NCBI GenBank assembly: GCA_023453125.1
Contig: JAEXUB010000248.1
Coordinates: forward strand, 1 to 42,134
Direction: 5' to 3'
From: Bacteroidota bacterium
Lineage (GTDB): Bacteria; Bacteroidota; Ignavibacteria; Ignavibacteriales; Melioribacteraceae
DNA length: 42,134 nt
Positions 7,144 to 17,400 of this stretch are shown here, in pieces (the stretch's first letter is position 1; the number at the start of each line of letters is the position of its first letter). The position numbers were made by a program, and so were the translations under genes. Under the pieces are notes generated by a model. That model saw nothing but the letters and a program-made list of their open reading frames with translations, was not told the DNA's origin and made no database searches.

Positions 7144-7367
7144 ATGAACCGGGACCGGCTGAAGGCCAGGATCCTAAATCCCTGCTCCGAATGCCGGAAG
7201 GGGAATGGATTGCATTTGAACTTAGCGGCGGCGATCTGGTTAAAGCGGGATTTGTAAAGAAAAAGAAAATGAAGGAGATATACAACTATTTATACCTTAA
7301 ACGCGAAGGTGAACTGAACAGGCTTCTGATATTGATTTCAAATTATGAAAGGATTAAATGTGGATAA
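6817..7367 (+). CDS. Tail assembly chaperone, long (GT-like) form by -1 frameshift
   Basis: After a -1 slip at the heptamer T TTT TTA (7056-7062), translation continues in another frame for 101 codons, from AAG at 7062 to the TAA at 7365-7367. The fusion would be 183 residues: 82 from the short form plus a new domain containing YRSLFRELNERVLAALARID, GEWIAFELSGGDLV, a Lys-rich run, and YNYLYLKREGELNRLLILI. The downstream frame has no plausible start of its own, spans the 220-base gap before the tape measure gene, and overlaps its start, as the T domain does in lambda GT. The architecture (short form, slip site, T extension, tape measure) is the conserved phage arrangement; the slip itself is inferred. 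Confidence 0.72.
7045..7079 (+). promoter_or_regulatory. Programmed -1 frameshift signal
   Basis: GTAAAGGA (7045-7052) could act as an internal Shine-Dalgarno stimulator. It leads directly into nine T residues (7053-7061) and A, which contain the slippery heptamer T TTT TTA in the correct phase. A small stem GCGGAT/ATCTGC (7065-7070 with 7074-7079, one G-U) follows after two bases, closer than usual for a stimulatory structure. Confidence 0.65.
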
Positions 7368-8253
7368 AAAAATTAAAATAGGATTGGAACTTGATACAAA
7401 AGAGACCTCTGAAAAGCTTAAGCAATTCGAAAAAGAGGCGGAACATCTGGAAGAAAAGATATCGGAAGGATTAAAACTTATTCCGGACGAAGAGATCGTT
7501 AAAACGGAAGAGGGACTGACAAAGATAAAAGAGCTTCTCGAAGAACTCGAATCATTATCGTTAAGAAACAGCCGGATACTTGAGCCGGTTAGTTCCCCGG
7601 TACAATCAAAATCAAAAGAATACCGGAATGCCGAAAAAGAATTTGAACACCATCAGGATACAATTACGGGGATAGAGAAAATTAATTCGGCAAAGAGAAT
7701 TAATATAGCCGCCTCTGAAAGCAGATATAAAAGAGAAAACCTTGAGTTTCTTCTTGATATAACGGGCTTGTTTTTCGGAAAACAGGCTGAGGCATACAAG
7801 GCTGTCTCAATTGCAGAAGCTACAATAAGCGCATATAACGCGGCTAACGCAGCCCTGCTTCCTCCGCCAATAGGAGCCGGGCCTATTCTGGGAGAAATTC
7901 AGGCAGGAATTGTACTTATGAACAGCCTTAAAAGAGTGGAGAAAATTGTATCGGCTAAAATTCCCGGATATGCAACCGGAGGTATTGTAGTCGGCGAAAA
8001 CGGTCCCGAAATAATTGAGAATATGCAGGATTATACAGCCGGAAGAGCTGAATTGGTAGAAAGAACAATCCTTGCACTGAAAAACAATATTGAATATTCA
8101 GCACCTCCGCAAAAAGAAATTATTGAGGAAATTAAAAATCTCCGTGCGGACCTTAATATTTCATTAAACCGTCCGGCTATTGCATACCTTGACGATAGGG
8201 AAGCAAAGAAAATTTATTACAGCGGTAATTATTCAGCCAGGAAAAACAGATAA
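7360..8253 (+). CDS. Short tail tape measure protein
   Basis: The protein is 297 residues from GTG 7360, which has AAAGGA six bases upstream and overlaps the end of the long chaperone frame. ATG 7345 would add five residues but has a poor ribosome binding site. The first half is a charged coiled coil (ETSEKLKQFEKEAEHLEEKI). The second half carries the tape measure signature AEAYKAVSIAEATISAYNAA, a Pro/Gly-rich hydrophobic stretch, and the closing motif PGYATGGIVVGENGPEII. Most tape measures have 600-2000 residues, so this one is unusually small. The family rule of about 0.15 nm per residue would predict a tail near 45 nm. Its stop overlaps the next start (TAATG). Confidence 0.8.
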   Translation: MDKKIKIGLELDTKETSEKLKQFEKEAEHLEEKISEGLKLIPDEEIVKTEEGLTKIKELLEELESLSLRNSRILEPVSSPVQSKSKEYRNAEKEFEHHQDTITGIEKINSAKRINIAASESRYKRENLEFLLDITGLFFGKQAEAYKAVSIAEATISAYNAANAALLPPPIGAGPILGEIQAGIVLMNSLKRVEKIVSAKIPGYATGGIVVGENGPEIIENMQDYTAGRAELVERTILALKNNIEYSAPPQKEIIEEIKNLRADLNISLNRPAIAYLDDREAKKIYYSGNYSARKNR

Positions 8254-11200
8254 TGCTTAAAGTTAAATTTAAAAACGGTTTTAACGCAACACCGGTAGAC
8301 TGGACTCCTTTTATGGTGCTGAAAGACATTGGGGTAATTAAGAGGGGAGTAGAAAGCGATAATCCGGGAGAGGCGGGGCTTATTGTCTTTGACAATGCCG
8401 CTCTAACATTCAGATACGAAGCAGGGAATGTAGTCTATTCCGCATTCAGTGAAGAGTTGAGTTCGGCCCGGGTTTATTTGTTTGAAATCTGGGCAATTAA
8501 GAGCACTAAAGAGGAAGTTAAGATCTTTGAGGGGATAGTTGACTTCACGACGATTGAATGGAATATAAATGAGAGGCTTATCAGTTTTGAAGTGGTTGAC
8601 AAAATAAAGGCGCTGGATCTGATCTCAGATACCGAACCGCAAAGAGGGGAGCTGGCTGATGCATCCGGGAGAATGAATTGCAGTGATTATCTTACAGATT
8701 ATATCAAGAGAGTTCTTCCCGGACTTGGAGTCTGGATTGAAATTCAAACATTCGAATTAATTAATAACGGAGGATTTCTCGAAAGGGGAAACCCGGTACC
8801 TCACGTTCAGGCAATTCTTAACAGAGGGGAAATATTCATTCATCCTGCCGGGCAAGTAGGAGCCTGCCTTGTCACAGATTCCTGCCTGATGCAGTCCATG
8901 GGGGGATGGAATACTACTTTTGTAAAGATTCATCCGGTTAAATGGTGCTCCCTCTCACTACCTGCTTATGCAGATGAGACATTTGTTACTGTATCCGGAA
9001 ATATTTTCAATGAGAATGATACAGTCTATCTTGAAAGCCCTTCGCAGACCGAGTTCCTGAAAATTCTGGATGAAGGCACTGGAAACGGTACAAGTGTAAT
9101 CTATAATGTTCAAAGGCATTATACAGGGGGAAACTCCTTTAACTGGGAAAACGGCTCCAGGATTAATTTCAGCGATGACAAGATTACTTACATAATAAAT
9201 CTTGATGAACCTCCGCCAAATACTCATATTTTGTATTACGGCAACAATTACTACAGTCAGGCTGATATTAATATTTATGAGACAGATGAGTTCGGGCGGT
9301 CCCGGCTTGCTGCTTTCGACGCGCTTAAGATTATGAGAGGAATAGCAGGTAAAACAATTGCGCCTCTCATATTTATAAACAGGACGGGAGAAAACAGCAT
9401 TCCTGTTTCCCTGAACTATTATTCTGAATTGTCGGGATATTCTCCATTCGGCAAGCATTCTCTTGAGGCTTTAAAGCTAATGGCAGACTCAATTAAATGT
9501 TATCTATTTATTGACAAAGGAGGAAGCTTTGTTGTGCAGAAAAAGAACAGGCTGGGGGAATTCAATTTCGGGAACGAAAGAACCTTTGAGCCGGAAAGGC
9601 TTGCCGGAGCCGATATACCAAGAAAATATTTCTGGGATAAACTGATTGACGGGGCGGAAGCCCGAATTACCTCGGACGGAATTATTAGCGCGAGGGCTTC
9701 TAAACAAATTTTCCCTGATATTAAACCCCGGAATGAACTTTACAAGGAAATTGCGGCATTAGGCGGAATAGAATTTACTCTCCCCGCTTTATCGGCCTAT
9801 GCACTGGAGACTGCGGGAGAATATCTGGACTTTTACGGAAAGAGGCATGAAACTTTTCCGGTAAGCATTACGCTCTATGATGACCTGCTCGATTGGGACC
9901 TTCTCGATTATATTATCTTTGAAGGAAAGGTATGCTTTTGTTCCTCGCTCGAAATTGATATTGCCGCAAGGGAATTCAAAGCTGAACTGGTTACTGTTGA
10001 AGGGGAATTTTATTACAAAGGACAGGCAACTGTTCCCCTGAGCGTTGAAAATTATAATGGTTCTTCATACGGCAGGGGAGGAGATCCGGTTAATTACCCT
10101 GATGAACCGGTTCAGCCTGGAGGTAATGAATATTCGGCTGAGGAGCCAATTACTATCACTTCCTCTGTAATATCGCTGGAATACGAAGATAACCTGAAAC
10201 TCTCATCCAATAACAAACTGGATACAACCCAGTCAATTAAGACTGCAAGCATTCCCCGCTTTGCCGGTATTGCAATAGGAGGCGAGGCCGACCCCCTTTA
10301 TAAAGGGAAATTCTACGGGGATATAAAAGTCACCGGTAAGATAGCAGTTGACGGGGATATTGAGATTATCGGCTCCATAAATGAAGTCAATATAACAGAG
10401 CTGAACATTAAAGATAAAACTATCAGCCTTAATAAAGGGGGAAGCGATGCCTCTTCTTTTGACTGCGGTCTGAAAGTCCTTGGGACAGGGGGTGCGCTGG
10501 TTGCTTCTGTTATGTACGATTCTGCGTCAGCCTGGAAATTCGATAAAGATATTTCCATCGTACAGGAAAAGGAAATTAAAATAAACGGCACCAGGGTTCT
10601 TTCATCGGATACATTGGGAAACGGGGTAATTAATTCTTCTTTAACAAAGGTAGGCATAGTTACTCAGGGTACCTGGAATGCATTCCCCGTTACGGCTCAG
10701 TATATAAATTACAACACACAGCACTTTCAGAATTCCGGCACACTATTAACGGCAAAGGCAATTAACGGGGCAAGCAATAATGGAATGATAATTACAGCTT
10801 CATTCAATCTGGGAAGTATATTAACAGTAGACTCACCGCAGGATATTAGAACGGCTTCCTCCCCCTCCTTCCGGAATATTACTTTAAGCAGCGGAGGAAT
10901 CACTTCGGGCGCAGATCTTACTATTTCCCTCGGGGGAAGTTCAATAGTTCCATCGAGCGGTTACTCATATAATCTGGGCTCGCCGTCAAAGAAATATCTT
11001 TCTCTCCATGCAGCAGAACTGTGCGTTGAAACTCTTGTAGCTCAGAATACAAAGGCCACAATAGGGGGAAGAGTGCTTATTGGAGAATCGAACGAGCTTA
11101 ACGCTGATATTAACCCCTCTGATATCTTTATCTATGTAAAATTCAACAATCTTGCTCCTGGGGACATAATTTATCTTGAGACCGGGGGGAAAGTTGAGTT

Positions 11201-12539
11201 TATGAAGGTGCTTTTGTTAGCCTCCTCTTATCCGGGTAATTACGAATATCAGGTTCAAAGAGGGTACGACGGAACGGCGCCGGATGAATGGTATGCGGGG
11301 GATTCAATTTTTAATACCGGCTCAACGGGGGACGGATTCATTGACCTCTATTCGATTAAAGGAATAAAAGGGGTTGTGCAGCCGGGCCCTGCAATAGCAG
11401 GCAGCGTCCGCAATTCTCTTGTCTATAATGACTGGAGCGAGCATTGGGCAATAGGAAACCTAAACGGCCTATATGGATTCAATTCAAATATCTTCGGAGC
11501 TGGACTTGGTAAATATGCAAATAACTCATCCTATGTTACAATTGACCCGGTGAGCGGATTTTCAATAAAGCACCGGGATAACTTTGGTAATGAAGTAAAG
11601 GTTATTGAGCTCGATTCAGGAGGCAACGGATATTTTAGAGGAAATATTACTTCATCGGCGGTTATTACGGGAGGAGTAATACGTACTGCCATATCCGGCA
11701 AAAGAGTTATGGTCGACGGAGATTCTAACTCAATTAAGTTTTATAATCAGAATGGGGAATATATTAAAGTAGAAGGAGATATCGACGCACAATCGCAGAA
11801 GAGACTTTATATAGGGGGAACTCTACTTGGGGATGGCGATATGATAATACTCGGAAATACCAATGTTGAAGGGGAAGCCGTAATTTACGGAAGTGTCAAT
11901 TCCACAGAGGGCTATTATATCGGTACTCAGCAGGTAATAGATTCCGGTTATAATGCCTACTTTCACAATGCAGGGTGCAATGAACTTAATCTGGCGAAGC
12001 TGTTTCTTTCGGGAAATGAATTGATTTCTATAAGGCCCGCTGAATCTAAGATTATGGTAAGCGACGGCAGCAGAAGAATTGTGTCTTCAGCAGTAGGCGC
12101 AGCCGAATTGTTTACCCCCGTGTACGGCGAATTATATGACGCAACTGCCGATTCAGTTATTTTATGCGACGGAACGAATTATATTAAATGGAGGAACTCT
12201 ACCTGCGGGCTTCTTAAAGGGGTTACCGGGAATACATATGATGATTATCTAATGGTTAACAGCGGCGAAGGGGGCAAATACGAAATTAAATATGAAGTAT
12301 CCTTCTATGCTAATACCGCAGGAGATTATTATTGGAGCGCATTAATTGGTACCGGTATAGCACCCAGGTCCCGCACCAGTATTAGAGCCTCATCAGCATC
12401 GGCAATAATTCAAACGGGCGGAGGCTGTCTGGCAGAATTAACCGAAGGGGCTCAGGTAAGCATAGGGTGCCTTGGCCCGGCGGGAAATACGGTTACTGTA
12501 ATTTATCTGAACCTCAGAATAACTAAAAAATCCAATTAG
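8253..12539 (+). CDS. Large tail-tip / fibre fusion protein
   Basis: This 1428-residue protein is the largest phage gene. Residues 1 to about 620 look like a baseplate-hub or tail-tip domain (LKVKFKNGFNATPVDWTPFM..., EGIVDFTTIEWNINERLIS, with conserved-looking DLLDWDLLDYIIFEG). Residues about 640-1290 are a beta-rich, Gly/Ser/Asn-rich fibre shaft, with typical fibre elements such as YNLGSPSKKYLSLHAAEL and TKATIGGRVLIGES. Residues about 1291-1428 resemble a C1q/TNF-type jelly roll (GKYEIKYEVSFYANTAGDYYW...). A module around 238-305 (VYLESPSQTEFLKI ... NVQRHYTGG) recurs around 950-1020 (IYLETGGKVEFMKV ... QVQRGYDGT), an internal duplication. The protein probably combines tail tip and receptor binding. 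The start overlaps the tape measure stop by one base. Confidence 0.75.
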   Translation: MLKVKFKNGFNATPVDWTPFMVLKDIGVIKRGVESDNPGEAGLIVFDNAALTFRYEAGNVVYSAFSEELSSARVYLFEIWAIKSTKEEVKIFEGIVDFTTIEWNINERLISFEVVDKIKALDLISDTEPQRGELADASGRMNCSDYLTDYIKRVLPGLGVWIEIQTFELINNGGFLERGNPVPHVQAILNRGEIFIHPAGQVGACLVTDSCLMQSMGGWNTTFVKIHPVKWCSLSLPAYADETFVTVSGNIFNENDTVYLESPSQTEFLKILDEGTGNGTSVIYNVQRHYTGGNSFNWENGSRINFSDDKITYIINLDEPPPNTHILYYGNNYYSQADINIYETDEFGRSRLAAFDALKIMRGIAGKTIAPLIFINRTGENSIPVSLNYYSELSGYSPFGKHSLEALKLMADSIKCYLFIDKGGSFVVQKKNRLGEFNFGNERTFEPERLAGADIPRKYFWDKLIDGAEARITSDGIISARASKQIFPDIKPRNELYKEIAALGGIEFTLPALSAYALETAGEYLDFYGKRHETFPVSITLYDDLLDWDLLDYIIFEGKVCFCSSLEIDIAAREFKAELVTVEGEFYYKGQATVPLSVENYNGSSYGRGGDPVNYPDEPVQPGGNEYSAEEPITITSSVISLEYEDNLKLSSNNKLDTTQSIKTASIPRFAGIAIGGEADPLYKGKFYGDIKVTGKIAVDGDIEIIGSINEVNITELNIKDKTISLNKGGSDASSFDCGLKVLGTGGALVASVMYDSASAWKFDKDISIVQEKEIKINGTRVLSSDTLGNGVINSSLTKVGIVTQGTWNAFPVTAQYINYNTQHFQNSGTLLTAKAINGASNNGMIITASFNLGSILTVDSPQDIRTASSPSFRNITLSSGGITSGADLTISLGGSSIVPSSGYSYNLGSPSKKYLSLHAAELCVETLVAQNTKATIGGRVLIGESNELNADINPSDIFIYVKFNNLAPGDIIYLETGGKVEFMKVLLLASSYPGNYEYQVQRGYDGTAPDEWYAGDSIFNTGSTGDGFIDLYSIKGIKGVVQPGPAIAGSVRNSLVYNDWSEHWAIGNLNGLYGFNSNIFGAGLGKYANNSSYVTIDPVSGFSIKHRDNFGNEVKVIELDSGGNGYFRGNITSSAVITGGVIRTAISGKRVMVDGDSNSIKFYNQNGEYIKVEGDIDAQSQKRLYIGGTLLGDGDMIILGNTNVEGEAVIYGSVNSTEGYYIGTQQVIDSGYNAYFHNAGCNELNLAKLFLSGNELISIRPAESKIMVSDGSRRIVSSAVGAAELFTPVYGELYDATADSVILCDGTNYIKWRNSTCGLLKGVTGNTYDDYLMVNSGEGGKYEIKYEVSFYANTAGDYYWSALIGTGIAPRSRTSIRASSASAIIQTGGGCLAELTEGAQVSIGCLGPAGNTVTVIYLNLRITKKSN

Positions 12540-12547
12540 AGGAGAAA

Positions 12548-12931
12548 ATGATAAAAATTAAAACAATTAAATTGTTTGCAGCCGAAGGTAAAAGCATAAT
12601 AATTGACCGGATAAATAATGAACTCGAAAGATTCCTTTCGGCACCTTATAAAAATACCGGACTGAAATATGATATCCAGAACAGAATAGGAAAGGCGGCC
12701 GCTGCGGAGATAGATTCGATTATAGAGTTCCGGAATAAACTTATTGAAGAAAACGGATGCGGTGAAACCGGATTGGCTGAGGCAAATAAAAGAATTATGG
12801 AATTGCTGAACAGAGAGACAGAACTGAATGTCAATCCTGTTCCCCTTTCGAGACTTCTTAAAGAAGATTGTTCAGGACTCGATTTTAATTATCTTGATGA
12901 TTTTGTAATTGATGACAGGGGAGGAGAGTAA
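12548..12931 (+). CDS. Hypothetical phage protein between fibre genes
   Basis: The 127-residue helical protein has an ATG preceded by AGAGGAG. Segments include IIIDRINNELERFLSAPYKN, an Ala-rich helix GKAAAAEIDSII, and an acidic C-terminus (FNYLDDFVIDDRGGE). I recognise no family. It may be a fibre assembly chaperone or adaptor, a role often filled by small helical proteins encoded beside fibre genes. It ends one base before the next ATG and carries that gene's ribosome binding site in its 3' end. Confidence 0.6.
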   Translation: MIKIKTIKLFAAEGKSIIIDRINNELERFLSAPYKNTGLKYDIQNRIGKAAAAEIDSIIEFRNKLIEENGCGETGLAEANKRIMELLNRETELNVNPVPLSRLLKEDCSGLDFNYLDDFVIDDRGGE

Positions 12932-12932
12932 A

Positions 12933-14117
12933 ATGAAAATGAAAGATTTGGTTTTCAGGAGAGGGAGCGAAGGATTGCTCCGTTTCAGCGAATCAGGAGA
13001 TATTTCGGCACACGAGTTAAGCTTTGTGGTTAAACCATCATTTGAAATTACGGATTACAGGGTAATAGATAAATTATCATCAAGAGCGGGGGAAATAACA
13101 ACTGAATTCAATACGGAAAAGAATGTAACCGAAATTTCTGTAAATGTTGAGGATGAAGATACCTATTCGCTTTCAGGGGGTAATTATTACTATGATCTTG
13201 ACGATATAACTGAAGGGAGGAGTATTGCCGGCGGTATATTTATTCTTGTACCGGATGTCCAGACTCCATTTGATAATCTGGGTATTTTGCCCCGGTCCCT
13301 TATCCGGATGATACTGCTGAATCCGGAAGAATTTAATGATAATGAATTAGTAATAAGGAAAACTGAGGAGGGAAAGGCAAATTTCACCGGCATTGATGAA
13401 TCATCATGCAGGGAAATGCTTGGGATTAATGAACTTGATGAAAAAAAGGTGGATAAATCCCCCGGAATGGGATTGAGCGAAAATAATCTTTCGGCACAGC
13501 TCAAAGGGGATTACGATGCGGCATTCGCAATGAGGCACAACCACTCAAATATGAGTCTTATTGATGCGGTGAACCAAAATCTTTCAAGCGGAGCCAATCC
13601 TCAGTTTAATCAGCTTGGAGTTGGAAGGGGTTGCCTGGGAACCTGGTCCCTTACTTTGAATAACGGTTTAACTACAAGGACAGCCACATATATTGACTGG
13701 GAAGGAGGAAACGCACGGATAAGGGAAAATTCCTTCAATCTTGAATTCAGCAATTTCGACGGCAGTTCGCTGGTTCAGACATTCCGGACAGGGGCATCAG
13801 GTAATATTTCCTATAAGCCTCTCACAACAGGCGGAATAAAATTAAAAACGGTTTCGGTATCGGCACAGACAACATTAACATCTTCGGACCACGCGGTATT
13901 TGTAACTACCGGTCCGGCCGATAAAATTATATTACTGCCGGTAAGCGGTATTCAGGATGGGACCTGGTTTATAATTAAGAAAATTGATTCGGGGAGCGGA
14001 AGGGTCCTTGTCCAGGCTCAGGGGGGCACGGTTGAAGGGGGGAGCGAATATATTCTTGCTCAACAATATTCATACGCCTCGTTTATTAAATCTGGCTCCG
14101 GATACTATCTTGTATAA
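12933..14117 (+). CDS. Tail fibre / appendage protein
   Basis: The protein has 394 residues from ATG 12933, with GGGGAGGAG 6-10 bases upstream; a second ATG at 12939 is possible, and the in-frame TTG at 12909 lacks support. The N-terminal 150 residues (MKMKDLVFRRGSEGLLRFSE...) form a beta-rich attachment domain. A middle segment VDKSPGMGLSENNLSAQL ... RHNHSNMSLID is a typical fibre spacer. Residues about 300-394 (KTVSVSAQTTLTSSDHAVFV, ILLPVSGIQDGTWFIIKKID, Gly-rich end) match the C-terminal beta domain seen on many phage appendages. It is probably a second receptor-binding fibre. It is the last phage gene recognised in the window. Confidence 0.7.
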   Translation: MKMKDLVFRRGSEGLLRFSESGDISAHELSFVVKPSFEITDYRVIDKLSSRAGEITTEFNTEKNVTEISVNVEDEDTYSLSGGNYYYDLDDITEGRSIAGGIFILVPDVQTPFDNLGILPRSLIRMILLNPEEFNDNELVIRKTEEGKANFTGIDESSCREMLGINELDEKKVDKSPGMGLSENNLSAQLKGDYDAAFAMRHNHSNMSLIDAVNQNLSSGANPQFNQLGVGRGCLGTWSLTLNNGLTTRTATYIDWEGGNARIRENSFNLEFSNFDGSSLVQTFRTGASGNISYKPLTTGGIKLKTVSVSAQTTLTSSDHAVFVTTGPADKIILLPVSGIQDGTWFIIKKIDSGSGRVLVQAQGGTVEGGSEYILAQQYSYASFIKSGSGYYLV

Positions 14118-14408
14118 CACAGAAAAATAAACTTTTGCCCTTGTTTAATATTGCTATTATCAGCGGAAACAGGTATAATATAATGCCATTTGGAGTGTTT
14201 GGTTGTTTTAAGGTGCTTACTGCGGGCATTTAGCAGTCTGAAAAGAAGAAGAAATAATTGTGAGTCAAGGTATTCAATAACTAATTTGACCGGTATATGG
14301 ATTTTCTTTTTTCTTATTGGATTCAAAAAAAATATTTCACGCCTCCGACAATTCCGGGAGAGAAAAGTATCGCAAAAAGAATTTTACTAAGCATTAAGGC
14401 CACAGAGG
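14118..14408. other. Prophage-to-host junction region, no gene identified
   Basis: This 291-base AT-rich gap separates the last phage gene and the sensor kinase. It has no tRNA, no clear direct repeat and no strong hairpin terminator. An in-frame TAA at 14388-14390 limits the kinase start to ATG 14409. The prophage right end (attR) is probably here, but cannot be placed without the left end, which is outside the window. The 66-codon frame at 14190-14390 has no convincing protein features. Confidence 0.4.
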
Positions 14409-17400
14409 ATGCCGGACATCAGGTTATTCATACAACGGATCCGGAATGATTTAATGCAGCTTAAAAGAAACTATGCCAAATCGCTGTATGTAATCTTTGG
14501 GCTCTATATTGCTCTTACCATAGTCCGCCCCATTTATTATTTTTTCGCCGGTTATGAAATCGACTTCCTAATGGCGGTCCTGCTTATCACCTCGCCGGTT
14601 ATTCTTGTTTTTATTCTTTTCGGATTCAGAAAACTCATAGAAGAACTTATTGAAGTAAGAAAAAAAGAGGGGCTTATATCTGCCGATAAGCTCGTCAGAA
14701 GCGAGGAAATGCTGCGTGCCGCACAGAAAATTGCAAGCATTGGTTATTGGGAAGAACTTCTCGTGAGCGGCGAAATCAATTTCTCCGATGAGTTCTATGA
14801 AATTATTGAACTTGAGCAGGAAGAGAGAACCAAAGATAAAAAAGAAATTCTGTCAGCTCTTCATTCTTCCGAAGGATGTACTTTCAATAGAATGAAGGAA
14901 GACTTATTTAAATACGGCAACTTAGAGTCTGAATACAGATTTGTTACATATAGGGGAAATGTTAAATATCTGTTTGAGAGGAATTCGCTCTTAAAAACCG
15001 ATGAAACAAGTATAAAAATTATAGGCGTACTTCAGGATGTTACCGAAAGAATATTGGCAGAACAGAGAATTATCCAATCGGAACAGTATTATAAGAGATT
15101 GTTCGACGGCGCACGGGATGCCGTTGTTCTATTCTATCCCGAAAACGAAATAATAATTGATGTAAATAAACGCGCCTGCGAGATATACGGTTTTACAAGA
15201 GAAGAATTTATTGGAAAATCACTTTTAGAAATTTCAAAGTACCCCGATGTTGGCACGGCCCGTGTACTTGAAACACTAAAAAGAAAGCAGTTCTGGCAGT
15301 TCCAGACTTCTCAGTTTGCCAAAGACGGAAGAGAGCTCCATTTCGAAATTACCGCTTCGGTAATGGATTTTTACGGTGAAGAAGTTATTCTAAGCATTAA
15401 CAGGGATATTACTGCTACCAAGGAAACGGAAGACAAAATAAGGCTTCTTTCAATGGGTATTGAGCAGCACCCGTCCCCCATTGTTATAACCGATGTTGAG
15501 GGAAATATTGAATATGTAAACCATGCTTTTGAGAATATTACCGGATACAGCTTTGCAGAAGTGATTGGTAAAAATCCGCGTATCATTCAGTCGGGGGAGA
15601 CTCCAAGGGAAATATATTCCGAATTATGGGAGACCATAAAATCGGGAAAGGAATGGAGAGGGGAATTCAGAAATAGGAGGAAAGACGGTTCTCTTTACTG
15701 GGAGTATGCGGTTATTTATCCTGTTAGGGACAGCACTAATAATATAAAACAATATTTTGCCAGTAAACTGGATATAACCGAAAGGAAAGAGTTGGAATTT
15801 CAGCTTAAACTTTACAGGGAAAGGCTGGAATATCTTGTTGACCAGAGGACAAAAAGGCTTAAGGAATCGGAAGAAACATTCAGGGCTCTTACGGAAAATT
15901 CTAACGATGTCATTATGAGGTTTAATAATAAAATTGAGCACATATATGTTAATCCCGCCGCTGAAAAACTTTTAGGTGTTCCCGATATAAAATTGATCGG
16001 AAAAAAATATGAGCAGCTCGGTTTTAAAGACCCGGTATTCAAAAGATGGGATTATGCCATAAAACAGGTTTTTGAGACGGAAAATGAAAATTCCGTTGAA
16101 CTTCTTATGGATGACGGCAGGTGGTTCGACTGCAGGCTTTATCCGGAATATGACAATGAGGGAAAAATAGTTTCGGTTATAACTTCTTCGCGCGATATTA
16201 CCGCACTGAAAAACACCGAAAGAGATCTATACAAAAAGGAAAAACTTCTTAGGGGAGTGGCGGAAGCTTCAAATAAACTTCTGGCACTCGATTCATTCTA
16301 TAACAGAATTACAGCGGCGCTGGAAATTATCGGCAAAGCAGCTGAGGTTGACAGGGTTTATATATTCGAGAACAGGCGCGATTCCGAAACAAAGGAATTA
16401 TATGCTGCTCAAATATACGAATGGGCCGATCCAAGCGTGCTTCCGCAAATCGACAATCCTCTCCTTAAAGAGCTGAGGATCCAAAATACCGGACTTGAAG
16501 AAGCTTACAATAATCTTTCAGCCGGGCTCCATTGGATGATGCTGACGAAAGATATGCCCAATTTGGCAAAAGAAATGAGCGAGGAGCAGGGAATTAAATC
16601 GCTTCTGGTTATGCCGATTGAAATTGGAGGAATATTCTGGGGATTTGTGGGATTTGACGAATGCAAGTATGAAAGAATTTGGGGTGAAGGGGAAATATCT
16701 ATCCTTAAAATTCTGGCAAGCGATGTTGGCGGCGCATTTACAAGGAAGCTGATAGAAGATGCCCTGATGAATACCGAAGAAAGGTTCAAGGCTCTTTTCG
16801 ATTATGCCCCTATCTCATATTTTATTGTTGACCCCGAAGGGGATTTTATTGATGCAAACAACAGTCTGGAAAAAACTTTCGGGTATTCAAAAAAGGAAAT
16901 TGCCGAACTTAGGAATATCTTCAATTTTATGATGTCGAAAGAAGATAAAATAAAGCTGGATAGGGTTTTATCCGGAGGAGTTCAGGGAATTGCATCGGAG
17001 CCGGTAGAAGTTGAGCTTTATCATAAAGAGGGGAAAAAGATAGTAACGGAATTAAATACTTTCCCGATTACCCTTGCTGATAAGAGAATGGTGCTCTGCG
17101 CACTTCATGATGTGAGTCTCCGTAAAGAAAACGAAATGGAAATCAGGAAGGCATTAATGCATTCGCAGGAACTAAACGAGATTAAATCCCGTTTTGTTTC
17201 GATGGTTTCTCATGAATTCAGGACTCCGCTTTCTACCATATTGTCATCGGTAGAAATACTGAAGCTTTTCGAGTCAAGGTTAAAAGAAGAAGAAAAAGAA
17301 GGGCATTTCAGAAAAATAACGAAATCGATTGATTATCTTACCAATTTGCTTGACGATGTAATAACAATTAACCGGGCAGATTCCGGAAGGCTTGTGGTAA

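Noticed and set aside
7144..7257. Separate short ORF starting at ATG 7144 (37 codons)
   Set aside because: It has no ribosome binding site and overlaps the much longer -1 frame, which explains the region better as a frameshift extension.
14190..14390. 66-codon ORF in the gap after the last phage gene
   Set aside because: The composition looks like translated non-coding DNA and no ribosome binding site or family motif is seen.
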